A stretch of DNA of 39,933 nt, from positions 1 through 39,933 of the forward strand of contig JAPWHR010000025.1 of the NCBI GenBank assembly GCA_027214345.1, given 5' to 3'. The notes below the pieces were generated by a model that was not told where the DNA came from, did not search any database, and saw only the letters and a list, made by a program, of their open reading frames with translations. Positions within the stretch are counted from its first letter, which is position 1, and the number at the start of each line of letters is the position of its first letter. Of this stretch, positions 25,257-33,013 are shown piece after piece. A program made the position numbers and the translations under genes. The DNA is from Comamonadaceae bacterium G21597-S1 (GTDB taxonomy: Bacteria; Pseudomonadota; Gammaproteobacteria; Burkholderiales; Burkholderiaceae_C).

Positions 25257-25939
25257 ACCCAACCCCTTCCAGCGACTACATCCGCGCCTACATGCCCGAG
25301 CGCGGCGTCGACGTCGCACGCACCGCGTTGCTGATCATCGACATGCAATACGCCACCGGTTCGCGCCAGGGCGCCTTGTCCCGGACCTTGCAGGCGCAGG
25401 GCTCTAACGTGGGCGACTACCGCTTCGACCGTATCGAGCGGCAGGTGCTGCCGCACACGCGGCAACTGCGCGACCGCTGCACCGCGCTCGGTCGTCCGGT
25501 GCTGCATGTGACCGTGGGCGCGGCATTGCCCGATGCGACGGACGCGCCGATCCACATGCGCAAGCTGTTCGTCGAATTCTCCAACCATGTCGGCAGCCGC
25601 GAACATGAGATCCTGGACGAACTCAAGCCGCGTGCGGGCGAGCACGTGCTGCGCAAGACGACGATCGGCGCCTTCGCGTCGACCTCCATCGACAGCCTGC
25701 TGCGCGCACTGGGCTGCGAGCAGCTGTATCTGTGCGGCATCTCGACCAACATGTGTGTCGAGACCACGGCGCGCGAGGCGGCCGACCGGGGTTACCTGGT
25801 GACGCTGGTCGAGGATGCCTGCGCCACCACGCACGAGGACCTGCACCTGGTCACGATGCGCAATTTCCAGCGCCTGTTCGGACGGGTCCGTTCGACCGAG
25901 CAGGTGCTCGGCGAGTTGACCGCACCGATTGCCGCCTGA
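25253..25939 (+). CDS. Isochorismatase-family cysteine hydrolase
   Basis: A 228-residue hydrolase with the Asp-Lys-Cys triad: Asp30 (ALLIIDMQYATG), Lys135 (EHVLRKTTIGAF) and Cys168 (CGISTNMCVETTAREAADRG). This NMCVETT pattern is close to ureidoacrylate/biuret-type and other amide hydrolases of the family. It overlaps the third deacetylase-fold gene by 4 bases and precedes the racemase-like gene by 9. It likely cleaves the linear amide or carbamoyl product of the ring-opening step. Substrate is inferred only from context. Confidence 0.87.
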   Translation: MNPTPSSDYIRAYMPERGVDVARTALLIIDMQYATGSRQGALSRTLQAQGSNVGDYRFDRIERQVLPHTRQLRDRCTALGRPVLHVTVGAALPDATDAPIHMRKLFVEFSNHVGSREHEILDELKPRAGEHVLRKTTIGAFASTSIDSLLRALGCEQLYLCGISTNMCVETTAREAADRGYLVTLVEDACATTHEDLHLVTMRNFQRLFGRVRSTEQVLGELTAPIAA

Positions 25940-25948
25940 GGAGCCGTC

Positions 25949-26722
25949 ATGCGCAAGATCCTGGTCATCGTGCCTTTCGTCATGTCGCAGGACAACCTGC
26001 TGCTGCGCCAGCAGCAACTGGGCGGCCTGGACTTCGGTCCGGACCTGCAGTTCGAGTTCCGCACCGTCAAGGCCGGTCCGGCCAATTACTCCAGCCACCA
26101 TGACTTCGTGCTCGCCGACGTCGCCAACTTCGAGGCCGGTTGCCGTGCGCAGCAGGAGGGTTTCGCCGCCGTGTGCATCGACACCATGAGCGACTCCGGC
26201 GTGGCCGCCTTGCGCTCGGTGCTCGACATACCGGTGTTCGGGCCGGGCAAGGTGTCCATGCTTGCCGCCTTGATGCTGGGCGACCGCTTCTCCATCCTGA
26301 CCATGGCCAGCCGCTGGAAGCCGCTGTACAAGAAGGCGCTGGACGAACTCGGGCTGCATCACAAGTGTGCATCGGTACGCGCCATCGAGGTGCCGCCGGA
26401 CAACCAGGCCTTGCTGGGCGGCAAGGAAGACGAGGTGTTCCCGCTGCTCGAGCAGGCGGCGCACAAGGCGATCGCCGAGGACGGCGCCGAGGTGTTGATC
26501 CTGGGCTCGACCACGATGTACCAGGCCCATGCCTACCTGGCGCAGCGGCTGCCGGTGCCGGTGATCAACCCCGGGCCGCTGAGCTACAAGATGGCCGAGG
26601 CTGCGCTGGCGCTGGAATACCGGCACAGCCGCATCGCCTATCCGAAACCCATGCATCCGCGGCTGGACATGCTCGAAGCCATGCTGGCGGGAGCCCGCAC
26701 GATGCCGGCAGGAGGCACGTGA
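25949..26722 (+). CDS. Asp/Glu/hydantoin racemase-family protein
   Basis: A 257-residue protein of the Asp/Glu/hydantoin racemase superfamily: MRKILVIVPFVMSQ start, GFAAVCIDTMSDSG with Cys76 where the first catalytic Cys lies, and AEVLILGSTTMYQ, where hydantoin racemases have LGCAGM. The second catalytic Cys is therefore Ser187. Two-base racemisation by a Cys pair is unlikely; a single-Cys decarboxylase, isomerase or lyase activity is possible. VPVINPGPLSYKMAEAAL is retained. It shares the base pair A26722 with the next start (TGATG). Confidence 0.82.
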   Translation: MRKILVIVPFVMSQDNLLLRQQQLGGLDFGPDLQFEFRTVKAGPANYSSHHDFVLADVANFEAGCRAQQEGFAAVCIDTMSDSGVAALRSVLDIPVFGPGKVSMLAALMLGDRFSILTMASRWKPLYKKALDELGLHHKCASVRAIEVPPDNQALLGGKEDEVFPLLEQAAHKAIAEDGAEVLILGSTTMYQAHAYLAQRLPVPVINPGPLSYKMAEAALALEYRHSRIAYPKPMHPRLDMLEAMLAGARTMPAGGT

Positions 26723-27558
26723 TGCCGCGGTTGCTCGACGACGCGCAGGTGAGCGGATATACCCGCGACGGATACGTGTTCCCGGTGCCGGTGCTCGATA
26801 CCGCCGAGGTGGCCGAACTGCGCGGCGAACTCGAGTCGTGGGAGCGCGCCCGCGGTGCGCCGATCGACTTTCCGGAGAAGTCCAAGTCCTACCTTCTGTT
26901 CGCCTGGGCCGATCGGCTGGTGCACCATCCGCGCATCCTCGATGCGGTGCAGGACCTGATCGGTCCGGACATCCTGGTCTACCACTCGACGCTGTTCCTG
27001 AAGGAGGCGCAGTCACCGACCTTCGTGCGCTGGCACCAGGACAGCACCTATTTCTACCTCGAGCCGCACGAGCATGTGACAGCCTGGGTGGCCTTGTCCG
27101 AGGCGTCGGAGCGGGCCGGCTGCATGCAGGTGCTGACCGGCAGTCATCGCTGGGGCGCGCTTGCACACGACGACCGGCCCGGTCCGGACAACATGATCCG
27201 GCGCGGGCAGGGTATCAGCGGGCGATTCGACGAGGCCGTCGGCACACCGATGCCGCTGCGTGCCGGCGAGATGTCCCTGCACCATACCGACCTGGTGCAT
27301 GCATCCGGGGCCAACCGCCATGACGACCGGCGCATCGGGTACGCCATCAGCTACATACCGGCCCACGTGCGGCCGGTGGGCGCGGTACAGCCGTCCGCGT
27401 TGTGCGTGCGGGGGCGCGACCATGGGCATTTCCTGCCCGAAACGCGCCTCGACCAGCCGGGGTCCGACGCCGCGCGCCGGGCCCATCGCCAGGCGCTGGC
27501 GCGATTCCGTGCCTTGCAGGACGCGGGTTTCCAGCCGTCGGCGGGAGCGACGGCATGA
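26722..27558 (+). CDS. Phytanoyl-CoA dioxygenase (PhyH) family protein
   Basis: A 278-residue Fe(II)/2-oxoglutarate-dependent oxygenase. The iron facial triad is visible: His105 and Asp107 in RWHQDSTYFYL, and His193 in MSLHHTDLVHASGAN. Arg203/204 (DDRRIGYAISY) fits the 2-oxoglutarate-binding Arg. SERAGCMQVLTGSHRWG (129-145) is the usual core strand turn. It should hydroxylate a small substrate in the pathway; many bacterial PhyH proteins do not use acyl-CoA. The stop overlaps the SnoaL gene by 4 bases, so the two are coupled. Confidence 0.9.
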   Translation: MPRLLDDAQVSGYTRDGYVFPVPVLDTAEVAELRGELESWERARGAPIDFPEKSKSYLLFAWADRLVHHPRILDAVQDLIGPDILVYHSTLFLKEAQSPTFVRWHQDSTYFYLEPHEHVTAWVALSEASERAGCMQVLTGSHRWGALAHDDRPGPDNMIRRGQGISGRFDEAVGTPMPLRAGEMSLHHTDLVHASGANRHDDRRIGYAISYIPAHVRPVGAVQPSALCVRGRDHGHFLPETRLDQPGSDAARRAHRQALARFRALQDAGFQPSAGATA

Positions 27559-27947
27559 GCGGCGGCAACGACGATCGTGGGCGCCTGGCAGCGCTGGTCG
27601 AACACTACTTCGCGGCCGTCGACCGCATGGACCTGGCCGGCACGCTGGCGTGTTTCGATGCCGATGCCACGGTCACGATCGCCACCTTCGACCTCGTATA
27701 CCGCGGCCGCGACGACGCGATCCGCGGCATGTACGAGCGACTGTTCGCGCGTTACGCCAGCGTGTGGCATGGCGACTTCGACCATGTGGCCGCTCCGCCT
27801 GGTCGCATCGCCAGCCAGTTCACGGTGCGCAACGTGTCGCCCCAGGGCGCGACGACGGTGAAACACAACTGCAACTTCTTCCACATGCGCGGCGGACGCA
27901 TCCGGACCATGATGGTCTACATGAGCGGGGATAATTCGCTGAGCTGA
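27555..27947 (+). CDS. SnoaL/NTF2-like protein
   Basis: A 130-residue NTF2-like protein: LVEHYFAAVDRMDLAGTLAC, ATVTIATFDLVYRGRDDAIR, and the strands GRIASQFTVRNVSPQG and VKHNCNFFHMRGGRIRTMMV. Such proteins act as small-molecule isomerases, dehydratases or cyclases, or as ligand carriers. The ATG overlaps the PhyH stop by 4 bases. It is a second NTF2-fold domain in the cluster besides the tautomerase fusion. Confidence 0.82.
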   Translation: MSGGNDDRGRLAALVEHYFAAVDRMDLAGTLACFDADATVTIATFDLVYRGRDDAIRGMYERLFARYASVWHGDFDHVAAPPGRIASQFTVRNVSPQGATTVKHNCNFFHMRGGRIRTMMVYMSGDNSLS

Positions 27948-27999
27948 TCGCCGTGCCGCCGCGATGTCCGTGGTGCCGGCCCGTGTTGCTGGAGTTCCC

Positions 28000-28290
28000 A
28001 TGTCCGCTTATCTTGTCGTCGATTCCCACCTGACCGATCCCGCGCTGTATGAGCAATACAAGTTGCAGGCCAAGCCGCTGGCCGAGCAGCATGGCGGCGA
28101 ATACCTGGCGCGTGGCGGTCCGATGTCGGTCAAGGAGTCTGCGTTGTGGTCTCCCACGCGCATGGTTCTGATTCGTTTCCCGTCGGTCGCCCAGGCCGAG
28201 GCCTTCTACCAATCCGCCGAGTACCAGAAGGTGTTGCAGATCAGCAAGAAGTCGGCCGAGCGCACGGTCGTGATCCTCGAGGGCCTCTGA
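28000..28290 (+). CDS. DUF1330 domain protein
   Basis: A 96-residue dimeric alpha-beta-barrel type protein: MSAYLVVDSHLTDPALYEQY, LAEQHGGEYLARGG, MVLIRFPSVAQAEAFYQSAEYQ and a C-terminal RTVVILEGL. These are DUF1330 features. Related folds bind small aromatic or keto compounds; no enzyme activity is assigned. It starts at 28000 with GGAG 7 bases upstream and follows the SnoaL gene by 52 bases, probably the last gene of the cluster. Confidence 0.88.
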   Translation: MSAYLVVDSHLTDPALYEQYKLQAKPLAEQHGGEYLARGGPMSVKESALWSPTRMVLIRFPSVAQAEAFYQSAEYQKVLQISKKSAERTVVILEGL

Positions 28291-28320
28291 TCCGGCGCCG
28301 GGGGCGCGCGGGGTGCCGGT

Positions 28321-28593
28321 TAGAATTGCCGGCTTTCCGCAGGGGCGGGTGATGGCCCGGCTTCCTGCGGTCGTGACGGTTCTGCGGCGCCGGACGCCAC
28401 CGCCGCATGGCCGCGCAGGACGCGGCGATCGTCGCGATCCCGATGCCGTCGCCCCTGACGTGGTGCGACGGCCCGCCTCATGCGAACCTGTGCAACGGAC
28501 ACATGGCATGCGCGCCAGCCGTCGTACCGCTGATCGTCCACCACCCGTCGGTTGCCCGTGCGATCGGCCCCTTCATCTCCGGTTGCCCTGCTC
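28321..28593 (+). promoter_or_regulatory. Putative promoter and structured 5' leader of the SulP gene
   Basis: TAGAAT (28321-28326) resembles a -10 and would give a leader of about 260 bases. Three successive perfect stems follow: CCGCAGG/CCTGCGG (28337-28343 and 28364-28370), TGCGGCG/CGCCGCA (28383-28389 and 28401-28407) and GCCGTCGC/GCGACGGC (28445-28452 and 28465-28472). The rest of the interval to 28593 shows no gene. No known riboswitch was recognised. Confidence 0.4.
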
Positions 28594-30069
28594 ATGAAAT
28601 CCCTGCACGACGAATGGTTCTCGAACGTCCGCAACGACCTGCTCGCCGGGCTGGTGGTTGCGCTGGCGCTGATTCCCGAGGCGATCGCCTTCTCCATCAT
28701 CGCCGGCGTCGACCCCAAGGTCGGCCTGTATGCGTCGTTCAGCATCGCGGTCGTGATCGCATTCGCCGGCGGGCGCCCGGGCATGATCTCGGCCGCGACC
28801 GGCGCCATGGCCCTGGTCATGGTGACGCTGGTCAAGGAGCATGGCCTGCAATACCTGCTGGCCGCCACGGTGCTGACCGGCGTGCTGCAGGTCATTGCCG
28901 GCTGGGTCCGGCTGGGGGCCTTGATGCGCTTCGTGTCGCGTTCGGTCGTCACCGGCTTCGTCAACGCGCTGGCCATTCTGATCTTCATGGCGCAGTTGCC
29001 CGAACTCATCGACGTCACCTGGCATGTCTATGCGATGACGGTCGCGGGCCTGGGCATCATCTACCTGTTTCCGTATCTCACCCGGGCCGTGCCGTCGCCG
29101 CTGGTGACCATCGTGGTGCTGACCGCGGTCTCGATGATGATGGGGCTGGACATCCGGACCGTCGGCGACATGGGCGAGCTGCCCGACAGTCTGCCGATGT
29201 TCCTGTTGCCCGAGGTGCCGATGAACCTCGAGACGCTGCGCATCATCCTGCCGTACGCGTTGACGCTGACCGTCGTCGGCCTGCTGGAGTCGCTGATGAC
29301 GGCCACCATCGTCGACGATCTGACCGACACCCGCAGCGACAAGAACCGTGAATGCGTGGGGCAGGGCGTGGCCAACATCGCCACCGGCTTCATCGGCGGC
29401 ATGGCCGGTTGCGCGATGATCGGCCAGTCCGTCATCAACGTGAAGTCCGGTGGCCGAGGCCGCCTGTCGACCCTGGTGGCCGGCCTGTTCCTGCTGATCA
29501 TGGTGGTTTTCCTGGGCGACTGGGTCAGGCAGATCCCGATGGCGGCGCTGGTGGCGGTGATGATCATGGTGTCCATCGGCACCTTCAACTGGGGCTCGAT
29601 CCGCAGCCTGCGCGACCATCCGAAAAGTTCGAGCATGGTGATGCTGGCCACGGTGGCCGTCACGGTGGCCACGCACGACCTGGCCAAGGGTGTGCTCACC
29701 GGCGTGTTGCTGTCGGGCTTTTTCTTCGCGCACAAGGTCGGCCAGATCCTGCGCGTGGGTTCGCTGGCCGAGGACGAGGGCCGCCAGCGCACCTACCGGG
29801 TCATGGGCCAGGTGTTCTTCGCCACCGCGGACAAGTTCGTCAACGCCTTCGACTTCAAGGAAGTGATCGAACGCGTGCGCATCGACGTGAGCCGCGCCCA
29901 TTTCTGGGACATCACCGCCGTGAGCGCGCTGGACAAGGTGGTGCTCAAGTTCCGGCGCGAAGGTGCGGACGTCGAGATCATCGGCCTGAACGAGGCCAGC
30001 GCAACCATGGTGGACAAGTTCGGTGTGCACGACAAGGACTCCGCTGACGACTTGCTGATGGGCCATTGA
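28594..30069 (+). CDS. SulP family inorganic anion transporter with STAS domain
   Basis: A 491-residue transporter of the SLC26/SulP family. The membrane part (about 10-375) begins [20 protein letters not shown], then [20 protein letters not shown] and [21 protein letters not shown], matching bacterial SulP proteins. A shortened STAS-like cytoplasmic domain follows (about 396-478, with [20 protein letters not shown]). The family moves sulfate, bicarbonate or dicarboxylates. Start at 28594 (MKSLHDEWF) matches the family N-terminus; a GTG 14 codons upstream is an alternative. The universal stress protein gene follows 22 bases later. Confidence 0.9.
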   Translation: MKSLHDEWFSNVRNDLLAGLVVALALIPEAIAFSIIAGVDPKVGLYASFSIAVVIAFAGGRPGMISAATGAMALVMVTLVKEHGLQYLLAATVLTGVLQVIAGWVRLGALMRFVSRSVVTGFVNALAILIFMAQLPELIDVTWHVYAMTVAGLGIIYLFPYLTRAVPSPLVTIVVLTAVSMMMGLDIRTVGDMGELPDSLPMFLLPEVPMNLETLRIILPYALTLTVVGLLESLMTATIVDDLTDTRSDKNRECVGQGVANIATGFIGGMAGCAMIGQSVINVKSGGRGRLSTLVAGLFLLIMVVFLGDWVRQIPMAALVAVMIMVSIGTFNWGSIRSLRDHPKSSSMVMLATVAVTVATHDLAKGVLTGVLLSGFFFAHKVGQILRVGSLAEDEGRQRTYRVMGQVFFATADKFVNAFDFKEVIERVRIDVSRAHFWDITAVSALDKVVLKFRREGADVEIIGLNEASATMVDKFGVHDKDSADDLLMGH

Positions 30070-30091
30070 GCCCGCGACGGGAGCTGACACA

Positions 30092-30955
30092 ATGAATCTC
30101 GACAACAAGGTGCTGGCCTGCGTGGACCAGTCGCCGTATGCGGACCATGTGACCGACTATGCGGCCTGGGCCGCGCGCCGCATGGATGCGCCGCTCGAAC
30201 TGCTGCACGTGATCGATCGCCATCCGGAGATCGGCAACAGCGACGACCACAGCGGAGCGCTTACGCCCAATGCACAGGAGCATTTGCTCGACCAGCTGTC
30301 CAGCGATGACGCCGTGCGCACCAAGGCCGCGCGCGAACAGGGCCGCATCTTCCTGAACCGCCTGCGCGAACGCGCGCTGGCCGCCGATGTCGTGCAGGTG
30401 GACGTGCGCCAGCGCCATGGCCACCTGGACGAGACACTGCAGGACCAGCAGTCCGGAGTGCGATTGTTCGTGCTCGGGCGCCGCGGCGAGTCCGCGGCCA
30501 CGGCTCCGCTGGAGCTCGGCAGCAATGTCGAGCGGGTCGCGCGCGCCTTGCAGCGGCCCATCCTCACGGTCACCGAAGGGTTTCGCGAGCCGACGCGGAT
30601 CCTGATGGCGTTCGATGGCAGCGCGGTCACGCGACGGGGCATCGAGTTGGTTGCCGGCAGTCCGTTGTTCCGCGGCCTGCCGCTGCAGCTGCTGATGTCC
30701 GGCAAGGCACGCCATGATGGCGCACGCCAGATGGCCTGGGCGACCAACACCTTGTCGGCGGCCGGCTTCGAGGTCCAGGGCGACATTGCGCCCGGCGACG
30801 CGGAGGTCGTCGTGGCGCAGGCGGTGCAGGATCGCGACATCGACCTGCTCATCATGGGCGCCTATACCCATTCGCCGTGGCGCACGCTGCTGCGCGGCAG
30901 CAAGACCGCCGACCTGCTGCGGTCGGCGACAATCCCGACACTGCTGCTGCGCTGA
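30092..30955 (+). CDS. Tandem-domain universal stress protein
   Basis: A 287-residue protein with two UspA-like domains. The first covers about 1-150 (KVLACVDQSPYADHVTDYAA ... LFVLGRRGESAATAPLELGS). The second covers about 165-287 (RILMAFDGSAVTRRGIEL ... LLIMGAYTHSPWRTLLRGS, ending IPTLLLR). The nucleotide-binding GxxGx9-10G(S/T) loop is recognisable in the first domain and degenerate in the second. It lies 22 bases downstream of the SulP gene, so the pair are probably co-expressed; such Usp proteins often accompany transporters. Confidence 0.9.
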   Translation: MNLDNKVLACVDQSPYADHVTDYAAWAARRMDAPLELLHVIDRHPEIGNSDDHSGALTPNAQEHLLDQLSSDDAVRTKAAREQGRIFLNRLRERALAADVVQVDVRQRHGHLDETLQDQQSGVRLFVLGRRGESAATAPLELGSNVERVARALQRPILTVTEGFREPTRILMAFDGSAVTRRGIELVAGSPLFRGLPLQLLMSGKARHDGARQMAWATNTLSAAGFEVQGDIAPGDAEVVVAQAVQDRDIDLLIMGAYTHSPWRTLLRGSKTADLLRSATIPTLLLR

Positions 30956-30964
30956 GCCCGGGCA

Positions 30965-31012
30965 CGCGCGACGGCAGTGCCCGCGCGCGCGACGGCAGTG
31001 CCCGCGCGCGCG
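30965..31012. repeat. 21-bp tandem repeat, 2.3 copies
   Basis: A 21-base unit with core GACGGCAGTGCCC is repeated without mismatch from 30965 to 31012, directly after the universal stress protein stop. The first copy also forms a hairpin with the preceding sequence (CGGGCAC 30959-30965, GTGCCCG 30977-30983). Confidence 0.9.
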
Positions 31013-31042
31013 CCATCGCCCGGCTCGCTGCGCCGGTATCAA

Positions 31043-31052
31043 CCCCCCCCCC
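31043..31052. repeat. Homopolymeric C tract (C10)
   Basis: Ten consecutive C residues, followed by G then CCC, lie 20 bases upstream of the ATG at 31073 and just before its GGAG ribosome-binding site (31061-31064). Tracts of this length are prone to slippage. Confidence 0.95.
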
Positions 31053-31072
31053 GCCCGACCGGAGTGTTGCCC

Positions 31073-31612
31073 ATGCCATCCGCATTGCTGATCGTCGATG
31101 TCCAACGTGCGCTCACCGAAGGGACGCAGGCCTGCCACGATGCGGCAGGGGTGATCGATCGCATCAACGGCGTCGCGGCGCGCTCGCGCGCCGCTGCAGT
31201 GCCCGTGGTTTTCATCCAGCATGAGGCAGCCGGCGGGGGGTTTGTGCACGGCTCACGGTCCTGGGAACTGGCCCCGGCGCTGCAGGTCGCTCCCACCGAC
31301 CTGCTGTTGCGCAAAACCACGCCCGATGCCTTCGAGCGCACTCCGCTGCAGGCGCTGCTGGCCGAACGCGGAATCACCGACGTCGTCATCTGCGGCATGC
31401 AGAGCGAGTTCTGCGTCGACACGACGACGCGCCGAGCGGCCGCGCTGGGTTATCCGGTGACGCTGGTCGCCGATGCACACACCACGACCGACAAGCCGCA
31501 CCTGGCGGCGCCGGCCATCGTCGCGCACCACAACCAGACCTTGTCGAACATCACCAGTTTCGGCCCGCGCATCCGGGCCGTGGTGGCGGCCGAGCTGGTG
31601 TTTGCCGGCTGA
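31073..31612 (+). CDS. Isochorismatase-family cysteine hydrolase (third)
   Basis: A 179-residue hydrolase with the full triad: Asp9 (ALLIVDVQRALTEG), Lys81 (LLLRKTTPDAFERTPL) and Cys114 (CGMQSEFCVDTTTRRAAALG). This small SEFCVDTT group includes many amidases of unknown substrate. The ATG at 31073 has GGAG 8 bases upstream; a C10 tract and a 21-bp repeat fill the 117-base gap to the preceding gene. It converges on the MmgE/PrpD gene 48 bases away. Link to the other amide-cleaving enzymes of the region is likely but not proven. Confidence 0.87.
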   Translation: MPSALLIVDVQRALTEGTQACHDAAGVIDRINGVAARSRAAAVPVVFIQHEAAGGGFVHGSRSWELAPALQVAPTDLLLRKTTPDAFERTPLQALLAERGITDVVICGMQSEFCVDTTTRRAAALGYPVTLVADAHTTTDKPHLAAPAIVAHHNQTLSNITSFGPRIRAVVAAELVFAG

Positions 31613-31660
31613 CGTAGCCGCGGTCCTGCCCCGGTCACCGTGGGTTGGCCGACCCAGGGT

Positions 31661-33013
31661 TCACTGCTGCGGCGCGCGGGCCAGCAAGGTCGTCCAGCGC
31701 GGCAATGACCCGGTCTCGCCCGCCAGTTCCAGCGTCGCCTCCAACACGGCTCGCGCGTGCTCGGCGGGCCAGATGCGGGTAGTCAGGTCCATGAACTTGG
31801 TGCGCAGTTCGTCACGGCTGTATGGCAGGGCGTCGTCGCCGCGGTTGGCACCGACCTCGGCTTGCAGCGTGCTGCCATCGTCGAGCGTGATCACGACACG
31901 CGCCGGTCGCTCATGGGGCAGGCGCTGCGTCATGGCCGGGTCTTCGCGGATCGTCACCTTGCGTGCGAGCGCCGCCACGCGCGGGTCGCGCACCGCGTCC
32001 CAGCTGAAGCTGGCCAGCGCGCTGCTGCCGTTGACCAGGCGCGTGGCTACTGCAAACGGTACCGAGAACTTGGCGCCCAGGGTGTTGCGGGGCGCCGGGT
32101 CGTCGAGTTCGGCCGCATACGCGTAACTCGTCACCGCGACGCCGCGCACGCGCTCGGGGGCCGGCAGTGGTCCGTGCGCGGCGATCTGGTCGATCGCGTC
32201 CAGTGTGCCGTGGTTGAAGCGGCAACACGCGTGCAGCTTGAAATAGTTCTGTTCCAGGTGCCATTCGTCACCCAGCGCACGCAGCACTTCGGCCACATCG
32301 AAATGCTCGGAGACGATGCCCTGCATCAGCGATGCCACGCCGTCGTGTTCGCCGTTGAAGCCGCTGTGTCCCAGCTGCCATGCCAGCAGGCCGTTGCGGT
32401 TGGCCATGCCGGTATAGGTATTGCGGACCAGGCCACCTTCGAGCATGGTGCGCTTGGAGGTGGCAGTTGTCAGCGAGGCGCCGATGGAGATGGTGTTGCG
32501 CATGCCGGCCGCGGTCTCGCCGGCCAGGCGCGCGCAGCTCGCTGCCGCCCCGATCGTGCCCCAGGTTCCGTGCGGATGCATGCTGGCGCGCAGCCGCGAG
32601 GCTGCACCGATGCGCGAGCCGACCTCGTAGCCGACCACCAGCGCCGACATGAAGCTGCCGGCGTCGCTGCCACGTTGCTGCGCCAGCGCCAGCGCGGCAG
32701 GGATCACGTGCATGGCCGGATGTCCGCGCGAGAAGCGGTTGCCCTCGTCCATCTCGAGAAAGGTGCCGGCCGTGCCGTTGAGCAGCGCGGCGACGTCGGC
32801 GCTCGCGCCGCGCCCCAGGCCCACCAGCGTGGCCGACCCCGGCGTGGTGCCGAGGGTCGTGGCCAGCGCGCGGAGTTCCGGTTCGGCCGAGCCGCCCGCC
32901 ACGGCGGCAATGGAGTCGGCCAGGATCCATGCCGTCTGCTCGCGCACCCTTGAGGGCAGTCGCGCGAAGTCCAACTCGGCGGCGAACCGGCTCAGGCGGT
33001 CAAGATAGTCCAT
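31661..33013 (-). CDS. MmgE/PrpD family protein
   Basis: A 450-residue protein of the MmgE/PrpD family (2-methylcitrate dehydratase-like). Visible blocks are LADSIAAVAGGSAEPE, FLEMDEGNRFSRGHPAMHVIPAALALAQQ (split here as EMDEGNRFSRGHP, residues about 91-103), SMHPHGTWGTIGAA, LKRTMLEGG-type helix and HACCRFNHGTLDAI. The family contains dehydratases and isomerases of hydroxy-acids such as methylcitrate and iminodisuccinate epimerase. Here, among catabolic genes and far from prp genes, it more likely acts on a pathway acid. Its first 14 bases overlap the end of the fourth deacetylase-fold gene. Confidence 0.88.
   Translation of the reverse strand: MDYLDRLSRFAAELDFARLPSRVREQTAWILADSIAAVAGGSAEPELRALATTLGTTPGSATLVGLGRGASADVAALLNGTAGTFLEMDEGNRFSRGHPAMHVIPAALALAQQRGSDAGSFMSALVVGYEVGSRIGAASRLRASMHPHGTWGTIGAAASCARLAGETAAGMRNTISIGASLTTATSKRTMLEGGLVRNTYTGMANRNGLLAWQLGHSGFNGEHDGVASLMQGIVSEHFDVAEVLRALGDEWHLEQNYFKLHACCRFNHGTLDAIDQIAAHGPLPAPERVRGVAVTSYAYAAELDDPAPRNTLGAKFSVPFAVATRLVNGSSALASFSWDAVRDPRVAALARKVTIREDPAMTQRLPHERPARVVITLDDGSTLQAEVGANRGDDALPYSRDELRTKFMDLTTRIWPAEHARAVLEATLELAGETGSLPRWTTLLARAPQQ

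Noticed and set aside
31661-33013. MmgE/PrpD gene as 2-methylcitrate dehydratase of propionate metabolism (prpD)
   Set aside because: No prpB, prpC or acnD neighbours exist here, and the family includes other dehydratases and epimerases, so the specific name was not used.
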